A DNA stretch of 64,000 nt, taken from Flaccisagitta enflata. Lineage: Eukaryota; Chaetognatha; Sagittoidea; Aphragmophora. The stretch spans positions 54,188,001-54,252,000 of the forward strand of contig OZ231127.1 in assembly GCA_965153355.1 (NCBI GenBank), read 5' to 3'. A model generated the notes under the pieces. It saw only the letters and a program-made list of their open reading frames with translations, did not search any database and had not been told where the DNA came from. The position numbers and the translations under genes were made by a program. Shown one piece after another: positions 23,406 to 32,435 of this stretch (the stretch's first letter is position 1; each line of letters begins with the position of its first letter).

Positions 23406-24194
23406 GAATGATTAAACCTTTTTTTTGAATCTTCCCGCTTCTAGCTTTGATGAGTTCCCACCCACTCATTTCATTATTGTAAATTCCCCATCCTCCCTGT
23501 TTTGAATTCTTATTGGTTAGTTTAGTTGCTGCGCTGCTCCGCCGTGTTTTTTGTTACTAGAAATTAACCCCTCCCTAGCTGATCGACAACACCCCAATAT
23601 TTTCAACTTTTTAAAGACTCTCATTCATGTTCTCATTATTTTGTTACATTGCAGTATTAGTATGTTTCTATGCATTATCCTTAACATATGTTTAAAACAA
23701 GGTCTATACAGGGTGTTTCACATCAAATGATATGTAAGAAAATGATGTTGTTCTGCCTATAAGAATAAGACGACAATTCTGAAAGTAGATTCATTGAGCT
23801 CTTAAGCTTGATTTTTCATGTAACAATTTCTTTAGTTTAAGTAGAGTAGTTTGAAGTAAAATGAATATTTACAGTCAATGTTTTTCTCATCCAGGAAGTT
23901 TTTCTTTAAATCATTCTCACGTCTAAACGGTTTGAGCTACAGAGGCCATATTTGACTCAAATGAAAGAAAATTAAAGTATCTTCAATTTGAGAAAATCTG
24001 TCTTCTGGAAAGAGATAGAGATAGTGGAGAGAAGAAGACAAAAACACAGGGAATAGGAAGAGAGAGAAGAAAGAAAGAAGAAGAGGAAGAAAGAAAGAGA
24101 GAAAGAGAGAGAAACAATTTATGACAGACAGAAAGAGACAGATAGACAGACAGACAGAAATCAGATCAAAATTTTCCCTTTCAGGCCTCTAGGA
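23406..24194. other. Non-genic; ACAGGGTGTTTCA end and GAAAGAGA tract
   Basis: ACAGGGTGTTTCACATCAAA at 23707, followed by TAAGAAAATGATG and TTCTG, resembles the ends of the foldback element at 25514-26113, suggesting a one-sided relic. From 24010 to 24160 there is a GAGAAAGAAAG/GACAGACAG purine tract. Confidence 0.45.
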
Positions 24195-25085
24195 GAGGGC
24201 CCCAGAAGTTGTTTTACCCGGAAACACGTTCTTCCAGTCCATGTTCATCATTTAAAGCTTTGTTAGTAGCCAGGTCATCATCATTCTGTGCTTACACGGA
24301 GGAAATCCAATTTTTGCCCTATCTTAACCTCGGTTGATTTGTTGAATTTTGGTAACGCAGGCAACAATCATTTACCCTCAGCTATTTTGGTAAGCACTAG
24401 TGTTTTGGGTAAGACTCAGAATGGATGTTTGTTAAGTGAGTTTGGCTAAATGGAAAACTAGGAGTGATGCGCGTAGTAACTAGTCAGTGAGGGCTCACAA
24501 GGCCCTCTTCTAGATTTCTTAAGTTGGGTATAGTGAGGGATATTGTCCCACCTATCATAGCTCTTTAGGGTCCCCTAGGAGGAGGCCCCAGAGATTGTTT
24601 TACCCAAAAACACATTCCTCCCATCCATGTTTATCATTTAAAACATTGTTAGTAGCCAGGTAATCATTATTCTGTGGTTAAATAGAGGAAATCCAATTTC
24701 TACCCTGTTTTGGCTCAAAAATTGTTTTACCCAGAAACACGTTCCTTTAGTCCATATTTATCATTTAAAGCTTTGTTAGTAGCCAGTTAATCATTACTCT
24801 GTGCTTTAAGAGAAGAAATCCATTTTTTGCCCTATTTTGGCTCAAAAAAAGCTTTTTAGGGCCACTGGGAGGGCAACCCAGAGATTGTTTTACCCAGAAA
24901 CACGCCCTCCAGTCCATGTTCATCATTTTAAGCTTTCTTAGTAGCCGGGTAATTATTATTCTGTGCTTAAACAGAAGAAATCCATTTTTTGCCCTATTTT
25001 GGCTCAAATAAAGACGTTTAGGACACCTGGGAGGAGACCCCAGAGGTTTTTACCCCTAAAAACATATTCCCCTTGACTATACCCA
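24195..25085. repeat. Tandem ~160-bp units (TTGTTTTACCC family)
   Basis: Units marked by TTGTTTTACCC occur at 24211, 24594, 24722, 24886 and (degenerate) about 25047. They share CACGTTC, CCATGTTCATCATTT, AAGCTTTGTTAGTAGCC, TTCTGTGCTTA and TTGCCCTATTTTGGCTCA. The first and second units are separated by the second copy of the 22185-22400 direct repeat. Confidence 0.8.
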
Positions 25086-25164
25086 TCATTTTGACCCATA
25101 ATATGACATAATTGGTTATTTTTGTATCAGGGATGCACTTTGTATTGGAGCTGCCTTTTGTGAT

Positions 25165-25318
25165 TTTTCGTCGCATGCTACACAGCTCAATAAGCCACTT
25201 TTTGGTTGTTTCATTGGTTGGTCCTTTGGTCACATTTGTCGATCTTGCATCCCACCACATCACAGCCCCTGCCCACCCGCATGCAACTAAGGTTGCATTG
25301 TATCTGGCCTTGTTATTT
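25165..25318 (+). repeat. GTCGCGTG-hairpin family, diverged short copy
   Basis: It starts TTTTTCGTCGCATGCTACAC, passes through GGTCACATTTG and CCCCTGCCCACCCGCATGCA, and ends TATCTGGCCTTGTTAT. That is the same order as intact copies in forward orientation. Confidence 0.55.
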
Positions 25319-25393
25319 CAATCAATTTAACTTCATACTGAATTTGCGTGTCTCTGTCTTGGTCTGTCTATCTTCCTATCCGTCAATCTGTCT

Positions 25394-25414
25394 GTCTGTC
25401 TGTCTGTCTGTTTG

Positions 25415-25488
<74 letters not shown>
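25394..25488. repeat. (CTGT)n/(CT)n microsatellite
   Basis: A short CTGT run is followed by about 37 perfect CT dinucleotides. Confidence 0.95.
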
Positions 25489-25490
<2 letters not shown>

Positions 25491-25513
25491 GATTTCAAAA
25501 GAATCTCGCCCAA

Positions 25514-26113
25514 CTACATGGTGTTTCATGCCAAAATAAGTATAAGAAAACAATGCCATTCTGTTTCTAAAAATGCAAAAATAATTCTGAAAAAAAATTT
25601 CAAAGAGCACTTGAACTCCAATTTTTTGTTTAAAAATTTCATGGGTTTGGGTCAAATATCTTGGCCACAACATCAAGTTGAAGTGAAATGAGCATTTGAT
25701 ATAATTTTAATTTTAAAGATCTATTTTGAAGTGCTCTCATTTATTGACGGCTTGAGTTACAGATACCAGATTTAATCTTGAGTTACAGATACCAGATTAA
25801 TGCTTATCAAATTTTTTTTTAGATTTGAGACCAATCTGGCATCTGTTGCTGAAGCCAGTTTAGAAATGAGAGAACTTCAAAGAAAAGTATTCAAAATCAA
25901 AACTATGTGAAAAGAGCTTCTCTTTTGAATGCTCATTTCACTTCAAATTGATGTTGTGGCCTAGATATTTGACCAAAACCCATGAAGTTTTTACACAAAA
26001 AATTGGAGCTTAAGTGTTTTTTAAATCTTTTTTTTTTCAGACTTATTTTTGCATTTTTAGAAGCAGAATAGCAGCGTTTTCTTATATCTAATTTGGCATG
26101 AAACACCCTGTAG
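25514..26113. mobile_element. 600-bp foldback element, CTACA(T/G)GGTGTTTCATGCC ends
   Basis: CTACATGGTGTTTCATGCC at 25514 is the inverse of GGCATGAAACACCCTGTAG ending at 26113. The arms continue to pair for about 280 bp (for example AAAAATGCAAAAATA with TATTTTTGCATTTTT, and TTGGTCAAATATCT with AGATATTTGACC), leaving only ~30 bp at the centre. Nothing is encoded. It is a long-TIR non-autonomous element, ending about 340 bp before the TATA-like box of the kinase-KEN gene. Confidence 0.85.
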
Positions 26114-26450
26114 TTTCAGGCAGAGACAATCTTTCAATTGCAGATCTGAAATTTACGTCTAGTCTTATCTTATTGTCGTCGCTTTACAGCCACTGACTTT
26201 GAATTTTTGCTGCTGCCAAAACTGTCGCCCCGGTCACGAGTTCCTTCTCACGCCCATCGAGGGGGCCCCTCAGTTTGCCATACCTACATTTCCATCGCGC
26301 ACATAAAAATAAAAGCGGCTTTTTATTTCAAAAAAAGATCAGATCGATTACCGACATTGAATCGTAATTTTACTCTAGTAAATCTTTTTACAATTCCTCC
26401 AAATTCTTGGATTTTCAAAGAAGCAAAATTGGCCTTTTTTTTTCATGCTC

Positions 26451-26460
26451 TATATAAAAT
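26451..26460 (+). promoter_or_regulatory. Candidate TATA box of the kinase-KEN gene
   Basis: TATATAAAAT lies about 320 bases upstream of the ATG at 26773 and would set a start site near 26485. The leader would then contain no upstream intron that I can see. AT-rich DNA gives such boxes by chance, so this is a guess. Confidence 0.3.
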
Positions 26461-26772
26461 ACCGTTTTACGAAACATAACGAACCCTTCTCAATCGCGCG
26501 AGATTGATGACCATTTCATCGTATTTAGAGACCGATGTCGATAGTGATTCAACGTTTTAAACCATCTCTTATAACTTAACCAGTTGGATTCAATCTTGGC
26601 GATTGCGCTGATCTTGTTTTGTGTGCCTCAAATTGATTTTAGATCCGTACTACATTGCAGGAAAAAAAAGTTGACGGTGGCAAAATAATTATCTAGAGAA
26701 AATGTTAACTCGTCCCTAGAAACTTACGTCTATCGCCTTACTTGGCCGTCAGCCCAAAAGCTGATAACCAAC

Positions 26773-28066
26773 ATGGCAAAAGCTGACAGCAAGAGTCACT
26801 TCTTTCGTCAGGAGGTCATCATCGATGATGACCCCAAAAAACGCATCGATCAGTACAAGGCAAAAACTCTCTCACCGACCAAAATATTTCGAGCCACCAT
26901 CCGAGATGCAGGTGGTGACATCCCAGCCGTCGCTAAGATCACCACTTGCGAAGATCCTGAAGTCCGCGAAGGACTAAAGGTAACAAGTAACATCCATCGC
27001 AGTCTCCATGATCATCCCAATATCACCAAAGTCTATGGCATCCACGAGATTGATGATCGCATTATTTTACTGATGGAGGAAGGTCTCGCTTCCTTGCGAG
27101 ACATCAATCGTCCAAAGACGCCCGAAATGATTAAGTTGAGAGATGAGCTTTTCGCCACCAAGACCAAGAAGGAGATCATTCGAGATCTTGTCAAGGCATT
27201 GGTCTACGTCCATTTGAGCAAGAGTGACGTCACCGACAAGATATCCCACCGCGACATCAAACCTGAAAACCTCTTGCTGCACCGCCAAGACAGAGATGGT
27301 AGTCTTGGGATCAAGATGACCAATTTCGATTCCTCCAAGAAAATGGATGTCAATGCAAACGTGAAAATAACCACCGGCGTGTTCACAGAGAAGTACCTCG
27401 ATCCACACATCAGCCACAAGAAAGCAGTCGGTGAAGATGTGGTATCGAAGGAATATCTCTGGGGGCATATCTATTCCCTGGCGTTGGCCATCTATGAGGT
27501 ACTCACTGAAGGTGTGTATCTCTTCGAGGGTGGTTCTCCCGCGCAAACCATGATCAATGCCCTGACCAACAACCGGTCAAATCTCCTGAAGGCCGGCATT
27601 GATGAGCTCCTCAAGAACCTCCTCTACACCATGAGCCAGAAAGATCCCGAGGGGAGAAGATCCGCTGAGGAGGCGGATGAACATCCTTACTTTGAAGACG
27701 ACAACTTCCATATCCAGGCATTGAAGTCAATCAATGAAGCTCTCGTGGGATTGGACCCGCGCGATCCCAAGACCAAATGCATCAAAGATGCCCTGAATGA
27801 GTCATTCTTCATGGTGCACGAGGAAGAATGGCAAAAACTGGGTTGCATTCCCCCCGACACCTTAAAGCAATCCAAGTATTCAAGTATGCTCGAGGCATTC
27901 TTGAGATACTGCCGCAACATGATGGCGCATACGGAGCAACATCAGGAAAGCTTTGTCAAACACTTTGGTAGTGCCATTGCCAGTAAAGAGCTTCTGCAAA
28001 AGATCCTGATTGATGCACCACGGCTGTTGATCCACTTCTACTGGTTTGCCAAGGAGTATCTGCCAG
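26773..28066 (+). CDS. IRE1/RNase L-like pseudokinase-KEN protein, exon 1
   Basis: Exon 1 encodes 431 residues: a Ser/Thr kinase fold (about 30-307) and then a KEN ribonuclease domain (about 308-430), the pairing that defines IRE1 and RNase L. Kinase landmarks are the AVAKI lysine (Lys55), an intact HRDIKPEN loop (159-166) and, in place of DFG, Asn184-Phe185-Asp186. Loss of the magnesium-binding Asp suggests a pseudokinase; RNase L likewise has DFD instead of DFG. HPYF (304-307) marks the kinase-KEN junction. In KEN, Arg381-Asn382 and His386 match the catalytic spacing of both families, so RNA cleavage is plausible. Tyr369 lies 12 residues before the Arg, one off the usual position. The ATG has a good context (CAACATGG) and an in-frame TAA lies upstream (about 26690). 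There is no ankyrin, lumenal or membrane part. The exon ends CCAG|GTAAGA. Confidence 0.88.
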
Positions 28067-28894
28067 GTAAGATTTGAAAAGCAGAGTCAGCAATTCTAGC
28101 CTGCGACTTTTCAAATCCTGATTCAAACTATAATACTAATAAGGAGATATCATGTCGGGAAAAGGAAGCTCAGATCATTCATTTTGAAATATCACATAAC
28201 CACAAAATTTCCCATGATGTATTGACAATTATTATTTTCATTGCATAGAAAACGTCATCCATTCCTCTAAAGAGAATGCTATTGAATTTCTTTCCGCGCA
28301 TAATTTGATGATGTTTCATACCTTTAATGTAACTCATTTCAGCACTGCTTTAAATGCAGTTTTCCAAAGTTTCTGCAGGTTTTCCGTTTGAATCTTTGAG
28401 TTCAGAATTGGATTGAGATCTAGATTGATCCGGGCTGATCCCTAGACAAGCATAACTCATCGATTTTTCAGTACATTTGGCCAATGTGCAAGTGCACTAT
28501 CTTCCATAAGCAAACCAAAATTTGCCCACCACACTTGCGAAAAGCAATTATTTTTTTCATTCAGCTCTCATTTTGAAAAGGATAAAGATACAGGAACCAA
28601 CTTGGTCTCATTTAAGAGATCTTCTGAAGATGCGAATTTTGAAAAAAAAATCAATCAAGCAAGTTATGAAACTTTAAAGCTGTCCGGATCTTTATGGCCA
28701 AGATAGTAAAACGCTCAAAACGGCCAATTCTGTCGTCTTTCTTCCTTCCTATCATCTCTCATGCCTCACCACACTCATTTTCACTCTGTTTTTCATTCAT
28801 TCATTCATTCATTCATTCATTCATTCATTCATTCATTCATTCATTCATTCATTCACTCATTCATTTATTCATGCATTCTCTCCCTCTCTTCCAG
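28067..28894 (+). other. Intron 1 of the kinase-KEN gene
   Basis: GTAAGA donor at 28067 and CTCTTCCAG acceptor ending 28894, length 828, phase 1. It contains an (ATTC)n microsatellite at 28795-28870. Without splicing the ORF would stop at 28077, three residues after the donor. Confidence 0.75.
28795..28870. repeat. (ATTC)n microsatellite
   Basis: About 18 ATTC units inside intron 1, just upstream of the pyrimidine tract of the exon 2 acceptor. Confidence 0.95.
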
Positions 28895-29428
28895 CTCCCG
28901 TCAGCCGGACAGCCTCATTAATCAAGCCAGGAGAAGCTTACTTAGTGTATAACAGCCTTGTTTTGTTACAAAATTTCCCATCAGACCTTGCCTGCGTTGC
29001 CAAGTTTCCCATCAACTGCGCCGCCGCGTATCGTGAGTTCATGGAGGAGCAGCGGCAGACGATTGGCCCTGCCATGGAGGAGATGTTCACTCGTGTCTGC
29101 CCACAACCTGGAGGACCCGCCGCAGCCATGGATGAGGAGGGCGCACTGCAAGAGTCCTTTGACCAACTCTGCAAGCAGATCCGTAAACTCATCGACGAGT
29201 CTGAGGGCGACTTCAAGAACTACAAGACGGCCGCAAAGGAGTGGGACAAGAAGAAGAAACAGTTGGAGAGAGCCTTGGAGAGCAAGAAGACAAATGTGGC
29301 CAAGTTATCTCCGGAGCAGATAGAGCAAGCTCAAAAGTCATTGGACGCTCATCTGGCATTGAAGTTGCCTCTGAAATGGATGTTGGATGCCAGAGATTTC
29401 ATTCGAAATTCCAAGAACATTCAAGAAC
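28895..29428 (+). CDS. Kinase-KEN-kelch gene, exon 2 (helical charged region)
   Basis: This 534-bp exon (178 codons, phase 1 at both ends) joins exon 1 in frame (LPG|APVSRT). The first third holds a Cys/Ala-containing stretch (ACVAKFPINCAAAYREFMEE). The last half is strongly charged and helix-forming, with runs such as SFDQLCKQIRKLIDES, KEWDKKKKQLERALESKK and SPEQIEQAQKSLDAH, consistent with a coiled coil. I do not recognise a named domain. Its G+C content and lack of stops over 165 codons stand out from the flanks. The donor after AAGAAC is GTAAAC, weaker than the others; without splicing the frame stops at 29442. Confidence 0.75.
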
Positions 29429-29746
29429 GTAAACGGAGATGACACATGAGATGTTCGATGGTAAAGCTTGCTACTATTTGCCAAGGAAAAGCTTTTAGCC
29501 TTCATACAACTAGTATTGAGTTGGTATGGGTAAATACTGATAATCTGCTACAAAACGAACATTAGAAACAGTTCAGTGGGAGAGAAGGAAAACAGTCACA
29601 TTTCCTACATTCATCGCCACTGGCACTGATAAGAAACAGTCTGATAAGAAACAGTCAAACTCAAAACACAAAACACAAACACAAACACAACACAACCCTT
29701 AGATTCATTCACGCGTGATAAGTATTTTCTTTTTCTCCTCTAATAG

Positions 29747-29863
29747 TGTTTGAATGGACATCTGACAAAATAGGCGTCTCTGTGGATGCAGCAGCCGCTT
29801 CGAGTGCGGCCAAAACGTCCGGTGATCCGATTGATTTGAGATCAAAGCTGCTGACTTTGAAAG
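29747..29863 (+). CDS. Kinase-KEN-kelch gene, exon 3 (duplicated exon, copy A)
   Basis: 117 bp, 39 codons, phase 1 at both ends. Acceptor CTAATAG and donor AAAG|GTATCG. The peptide reads FEWTSDKIGVSVDAAAASSA, then AKTSGDPIDLRSKLLTLK. Because it is a multiple of three and phase-symmetric, inclusion or skipping keeps the frame. No known domain; Ala/Ser-rich with a short amphipathic end. Confidence 0.65.
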
Positions 29864-30103
29864 GTATCGAAACAAAAAGTTTTTTTTTCAACTGTACTTG
29901 AGAAAAAATAGAAACGAAATGCGTGATAGAGAGTAATTATCTTTATAAAGTCACACAGTCACATTTCGTACATTTATCGCCACTAGCGCTGATAAGAAAC
30001 AGTCTGATAAGAAACAGTCAAACTCAAAACACAAAACACAAACACAAAACAACCCTTAGATTCATTCACGCGTGATAAGTATTTTCTTTTTCTCCTCTAA
30101 TAG

Positions 30104-30220
30104 TGTTTGAATCAACGTCTGACAAAATTGGGGTCTCTGTGGATGCAGCAGCCGCTTCGAGTGCAGCCAAAACGTCTGGTGATCCGACTGATTTGAGATC
30201 AAAGCTGCTGACTTTGAAAG
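30104..30220 (+). CDS. Kinase-KEN-kelch gene, exon 4 (duplicated exon, copy B)
   Basis: Same length, phase and splice sites as exon 3. The peptide differs at two positions (Trp to Ser near the start, Ile to Thr after GDP). The differences are few and the frame is intact in both copies, compatible with both being used, either in series or as alternatives. Confidence 0.65.
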
Positions 30221-30318
30221 GTATTGAAACAAAAAGTTTTTTTTTTCAACTGTACTTGAGAAAAAACAAAAACGTAATGCGTGATAGAGAATAATTATCT
30301 TTATAAATTTAAACACAG

Positions 30319-30381
30319 TGTCTGCCGTTGGCGATGCCGACATGGACATGGACTTGTTTCATAATCTGCAAAATGTGCGAG
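30319..30381 (+). CDS. Kinase-KEN-kelch gene, exon 5 (short acidic exon)
   Basis: 63 bp, phase 1 at both ends, acceptor AAACACAG and donor CGAG|GTAGGT. The peptide is VSAVGDADMDMDLFHNLQNV followed by Arg. It would join the kelch exon directly in phase 1 (VR|GEIVRRR). A further possible exon at 30505 (EAPVVAHG) has an acceptor but no convincing donor, so I left it out. Confidence 0.55.
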
Positions 30382-30587
30382 GTAGGTGAAACTACTGAGT
30401 TACTATGATATGAGGCTATGGCTATCAAGCCTGAAATCAGTCTCACGGTCAAAAAACTAAGCCGCAAGGCTGAAATTTCTGGGTCTTTTCTGTGTCATTT
30501 ATAGAGGCTCCGGTCGTTGCACACGGAAACACACACTTACACCTCACACTTCCTCTTCTTGGTTCTCTTCTCCTGCCTATCTCTCTT

Positions 30588-30783
30588 CTTTTTCTTCTTT
30601 TTTTCTTTTTCCTTTTTCCTTTTTCCTTTTTCCTTTTTTTTCTTTTTCCTTTTTCCTTTTTCCTTTCCTTTTTTCTTTCTTTCTTTCCTTTCTTTTTTTT
30701 TCTTTTTCTTTTTCTTTTTCTTTTTTCTTTTTCTTTTTTTTTTTTCTTTTTCTTTTTCTTTTTTTCTTTTTTTTCTTTTTTTT
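30588..30783. repeat. T/C polypyrimidine tract (TTTTTCC/TTTTTC)n
   Basis: About 195 bp of almost pure pyrimidine on the + strand, inside intron 5. The Phe/Leu and Lys/Arg open frames on it are artefacts. Confidence 0.95.
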
Positions 30784-30784
30784 G

Positions 30785-30996
30785 ACAGATGACAGATGCC
30801 CTAGTGACCTTCTCCAGCACTGCTCCTGCCCACCCACACACGCTCCGGCCTTGTTTTCTTTTATTCTTATTTTCTTTTGGTCTTTTTGTCTTCATTTTTT
30901 AGTCGCGTGCTACACAACTCTTCACCCCGCTATGTCGGTTGGTTGGTTGGTCGGTTGGTTGGTTGGTTGGTCGGTTGGTCGCTCCCCTTTTCGGGC
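30785..30996 (+). repeat. GTCGCGTG-hairpin family, tail fragment plus head fragment
   Basis: Positions 30790-30858 match the family tail (AGTGACC, CACTGCTCCTGCCCACCC, CCGGCCTTGTTTT). Positions 30897-30990 match a head (TTTTTAGTCGCGTGCTACAC, CACCCCGCTATGTCGGTTGG). Confidence 0.6.
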
Positions 30997-31560
30997 TCCG
31001 AAGGGGCCAATGACCTATGCTTTCACACAGGACAAATCTCTCCTCCTCCTTCTCCTCCTTCTCCTCCTTCTCCTCTGTATGTCAACCCCCTTTGAGGCCC
31101 AAATCTAAGCATTGAGGCCAAAAACCTATGCTTTCACACAGGACAAATTTCTCCTCCTCCTTCTCCTCCTTCTCCTCCGTACGTCCACCCCCTTTGAGGC
31201 CCAAATCTAAGCCTTCAGGCCAAAAACCTAGCTGTGAGGCCCAAATCCATGCCTTGGGGCTCAAATCCATGCTTTGAGGTCCAAATCCTAGCCTTGAATG
31301 CCAAATCCCGGCCTTAAGGCCCAAATTCCAGCCTTGAGGTCCAAATCCCAACCTTGAAGCCCAAATCCAAAGGTTTGAGGCCCAAATCCCAGCCTTGAGG
31401 CCAAAACCCAGCTTTGAGGCCAAAAACCCAGCCCTTAGACCAAAAACCCGGCCTAAGGCCAAAATTTCAGCCATGGGCCCCAAATCCCAGTCTTGAGGCC
31501 CAAATCCCCTTTGGGAGGCCTAAATCCCAGAAGCTTGCTAAGCATGGGTCATCAGCTCCC
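30997..31560. repeat. GAGGCCCAAATCC minisatellite with duplicated TTTCACACAGG leader
   Basis: A ~110-bp leader (CCTATGCTTTCACACAGGAC, CTCCTCC tract, CCCCCTTTGAGGCCCAAATC) is present twice at 31014 and 31124. It is followed to about 31530 by ~20-bp units of CCTTGAGGCCCAAATCCCAG. All in one orientation. Confidence 0.8.
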
Positions 31561-31620
31561 GTCGGGGCAGCTGCCTGTAATCACCTCACCCTGCCACACT
31601 CCGCCACAGGGCACGGGTAC

Positions 31621-31780
31621 CGCTGACCATCTAACGCTTTTGCGACTATTACTTTTTCGATGATTTTGAGCTTTTTGAGCATACGACTTCTACCCAGATG
31701 CGCTGACCATCTAACGCTTTTGCGACTATTACTTTTTCGATGATTTTGAGCTTTTTGAGCATACGACTTCTACCCAGATG
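31621..31780. repeat. Perfect 80-bp tandem duplication
   Basis: CGCTGACCATCTAACGCTTT through TTCTACCCAGATG is present twice, at 31621-31700 and 31701-31780, without a difference. The leading part is found inverted at 53050-53075 (AAAGCGTTAGATGGTCAGCG), which suggests it is the end of a dispersed element. Confidence 0.95.
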
Positions 31781-32225
31781 CCCTGTGTCCTGTAGGACAC
31801 AGGGGTGAATTTCCTTACGTCCGTCTGTCCGTCCGTACCTACGTACATCCCCCCAAGCTTCTCAATTCTCAAATCCCATCAAATAACATAGGAAAATGTC
31901 AAATTGCAAACTTCCCATTGAATAACATGGAAAATTTACAAAAAAAAAACAGAAAAATGTGAATTTCCCATTGAATAACATTGAAAATTAACAAAAAAAT
32001 GAAAAAAATGAAAAATTCTTACTGGATAGCATGGAAAATTGATAAAAAAAGAAAAATATGAAATTCTCATTAAATAATATGGAAAATTGACAAGAAATTT
32101 AAAAAAAGTATAACTCCCATTGAATATCATGGAAAATTGCCTAAGGAAAAACTTGATATATCTTCCCAGGACATCAAAATTCACCCCTGTCCTACAGGAC
32201 ATCGTGGCCCTTTGGGGCCCTTGCC
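31781..32225. repeat. GTCCTGTAGGACAC-ended foldback with CCCATTGAATAACATGG core
   Basis: CCCTGTGTCCTGTAGGACAC at 31781 (itself a hairpin) and AATTCACCCCTGTCCTACAG near 32180 form inverted ends. The core, 31870-32145, repeats CCCATTGAATAACATGGAAA about six times with decay. It sits in intron 5 of the kinase-KEN-kelch gene. Confidence 0.7.
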
Positions 32226-32326
32226 TCTCACTCCACTTCTTCAAGCTGATCACTCCAAGCAGGGCATCAGGTGCTGCCCGCTGACAATGTGCGATCCTTG
32301 GATGACTTGTTCCTTCTATATTTCAA

Positions 32327-32331
<5 letters not shown>

Positions 32332-32414
<83 letters not shown>
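32332..32414. repeat. (CT)n microsatellite before the kelch exon
   Basis: About 41 CT units end some 20 bp before the acceptor CATTCCCAG at 32435, so the repeat lies where the polypyrimidine tract is expected. Confidence 0.95.
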
Positions 32415-32425
<11 letters not shown>

Positions 32426-32435
32426 TCATTCCCAG

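Larger units (their letters stand above)
29593..30305 (+). repeat. ~360-bp tandem duplication carrying an exon
   Basis: The units (about 29593-29950 and 29955-30305) share the lead CAGTCACATTTC, the phrase AAACAGTCTGATAAGAAACA, the acceptor TCTCCTCTAATAG, a 117-bp exon and the tail TGTACTTGAGAAAAAA. Identity is about 93-95% by eye, with only a handful of changes in the exons. A recent duplication that includes intron sequence on both sides. Confidence 0.9.

Noticed and set aside
25383-25676. Ser/Leu and Arg/Glu repeat frames over (CT)n tracts here and at 32340, 33430, 42262, 47291, 53357, 56087 and 57842
   Set aside because: Dinucleotide repeats give open frames on both strands; there is no independent coding evidence.
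27067-27546. 159-codon minus-strand frame opposite the kinase domain
   Set aside because: It is the shadow of the real coding strand, with no motif of its own.
30505-30560. Possible extra exon (EAPVVAHG) of the kinase-KEN-kelch gene
   Set aside because: It has an acceptor in the right phase but no credible donor before the pyrimidine tract; exon 5 joins the kelch exon in frame without it.
30449-30895. 148-codon Lys/Arg-rich minus-strand frame
   Set aside because: It is a translation of the T/C polypyrimidine tract in intron 5.
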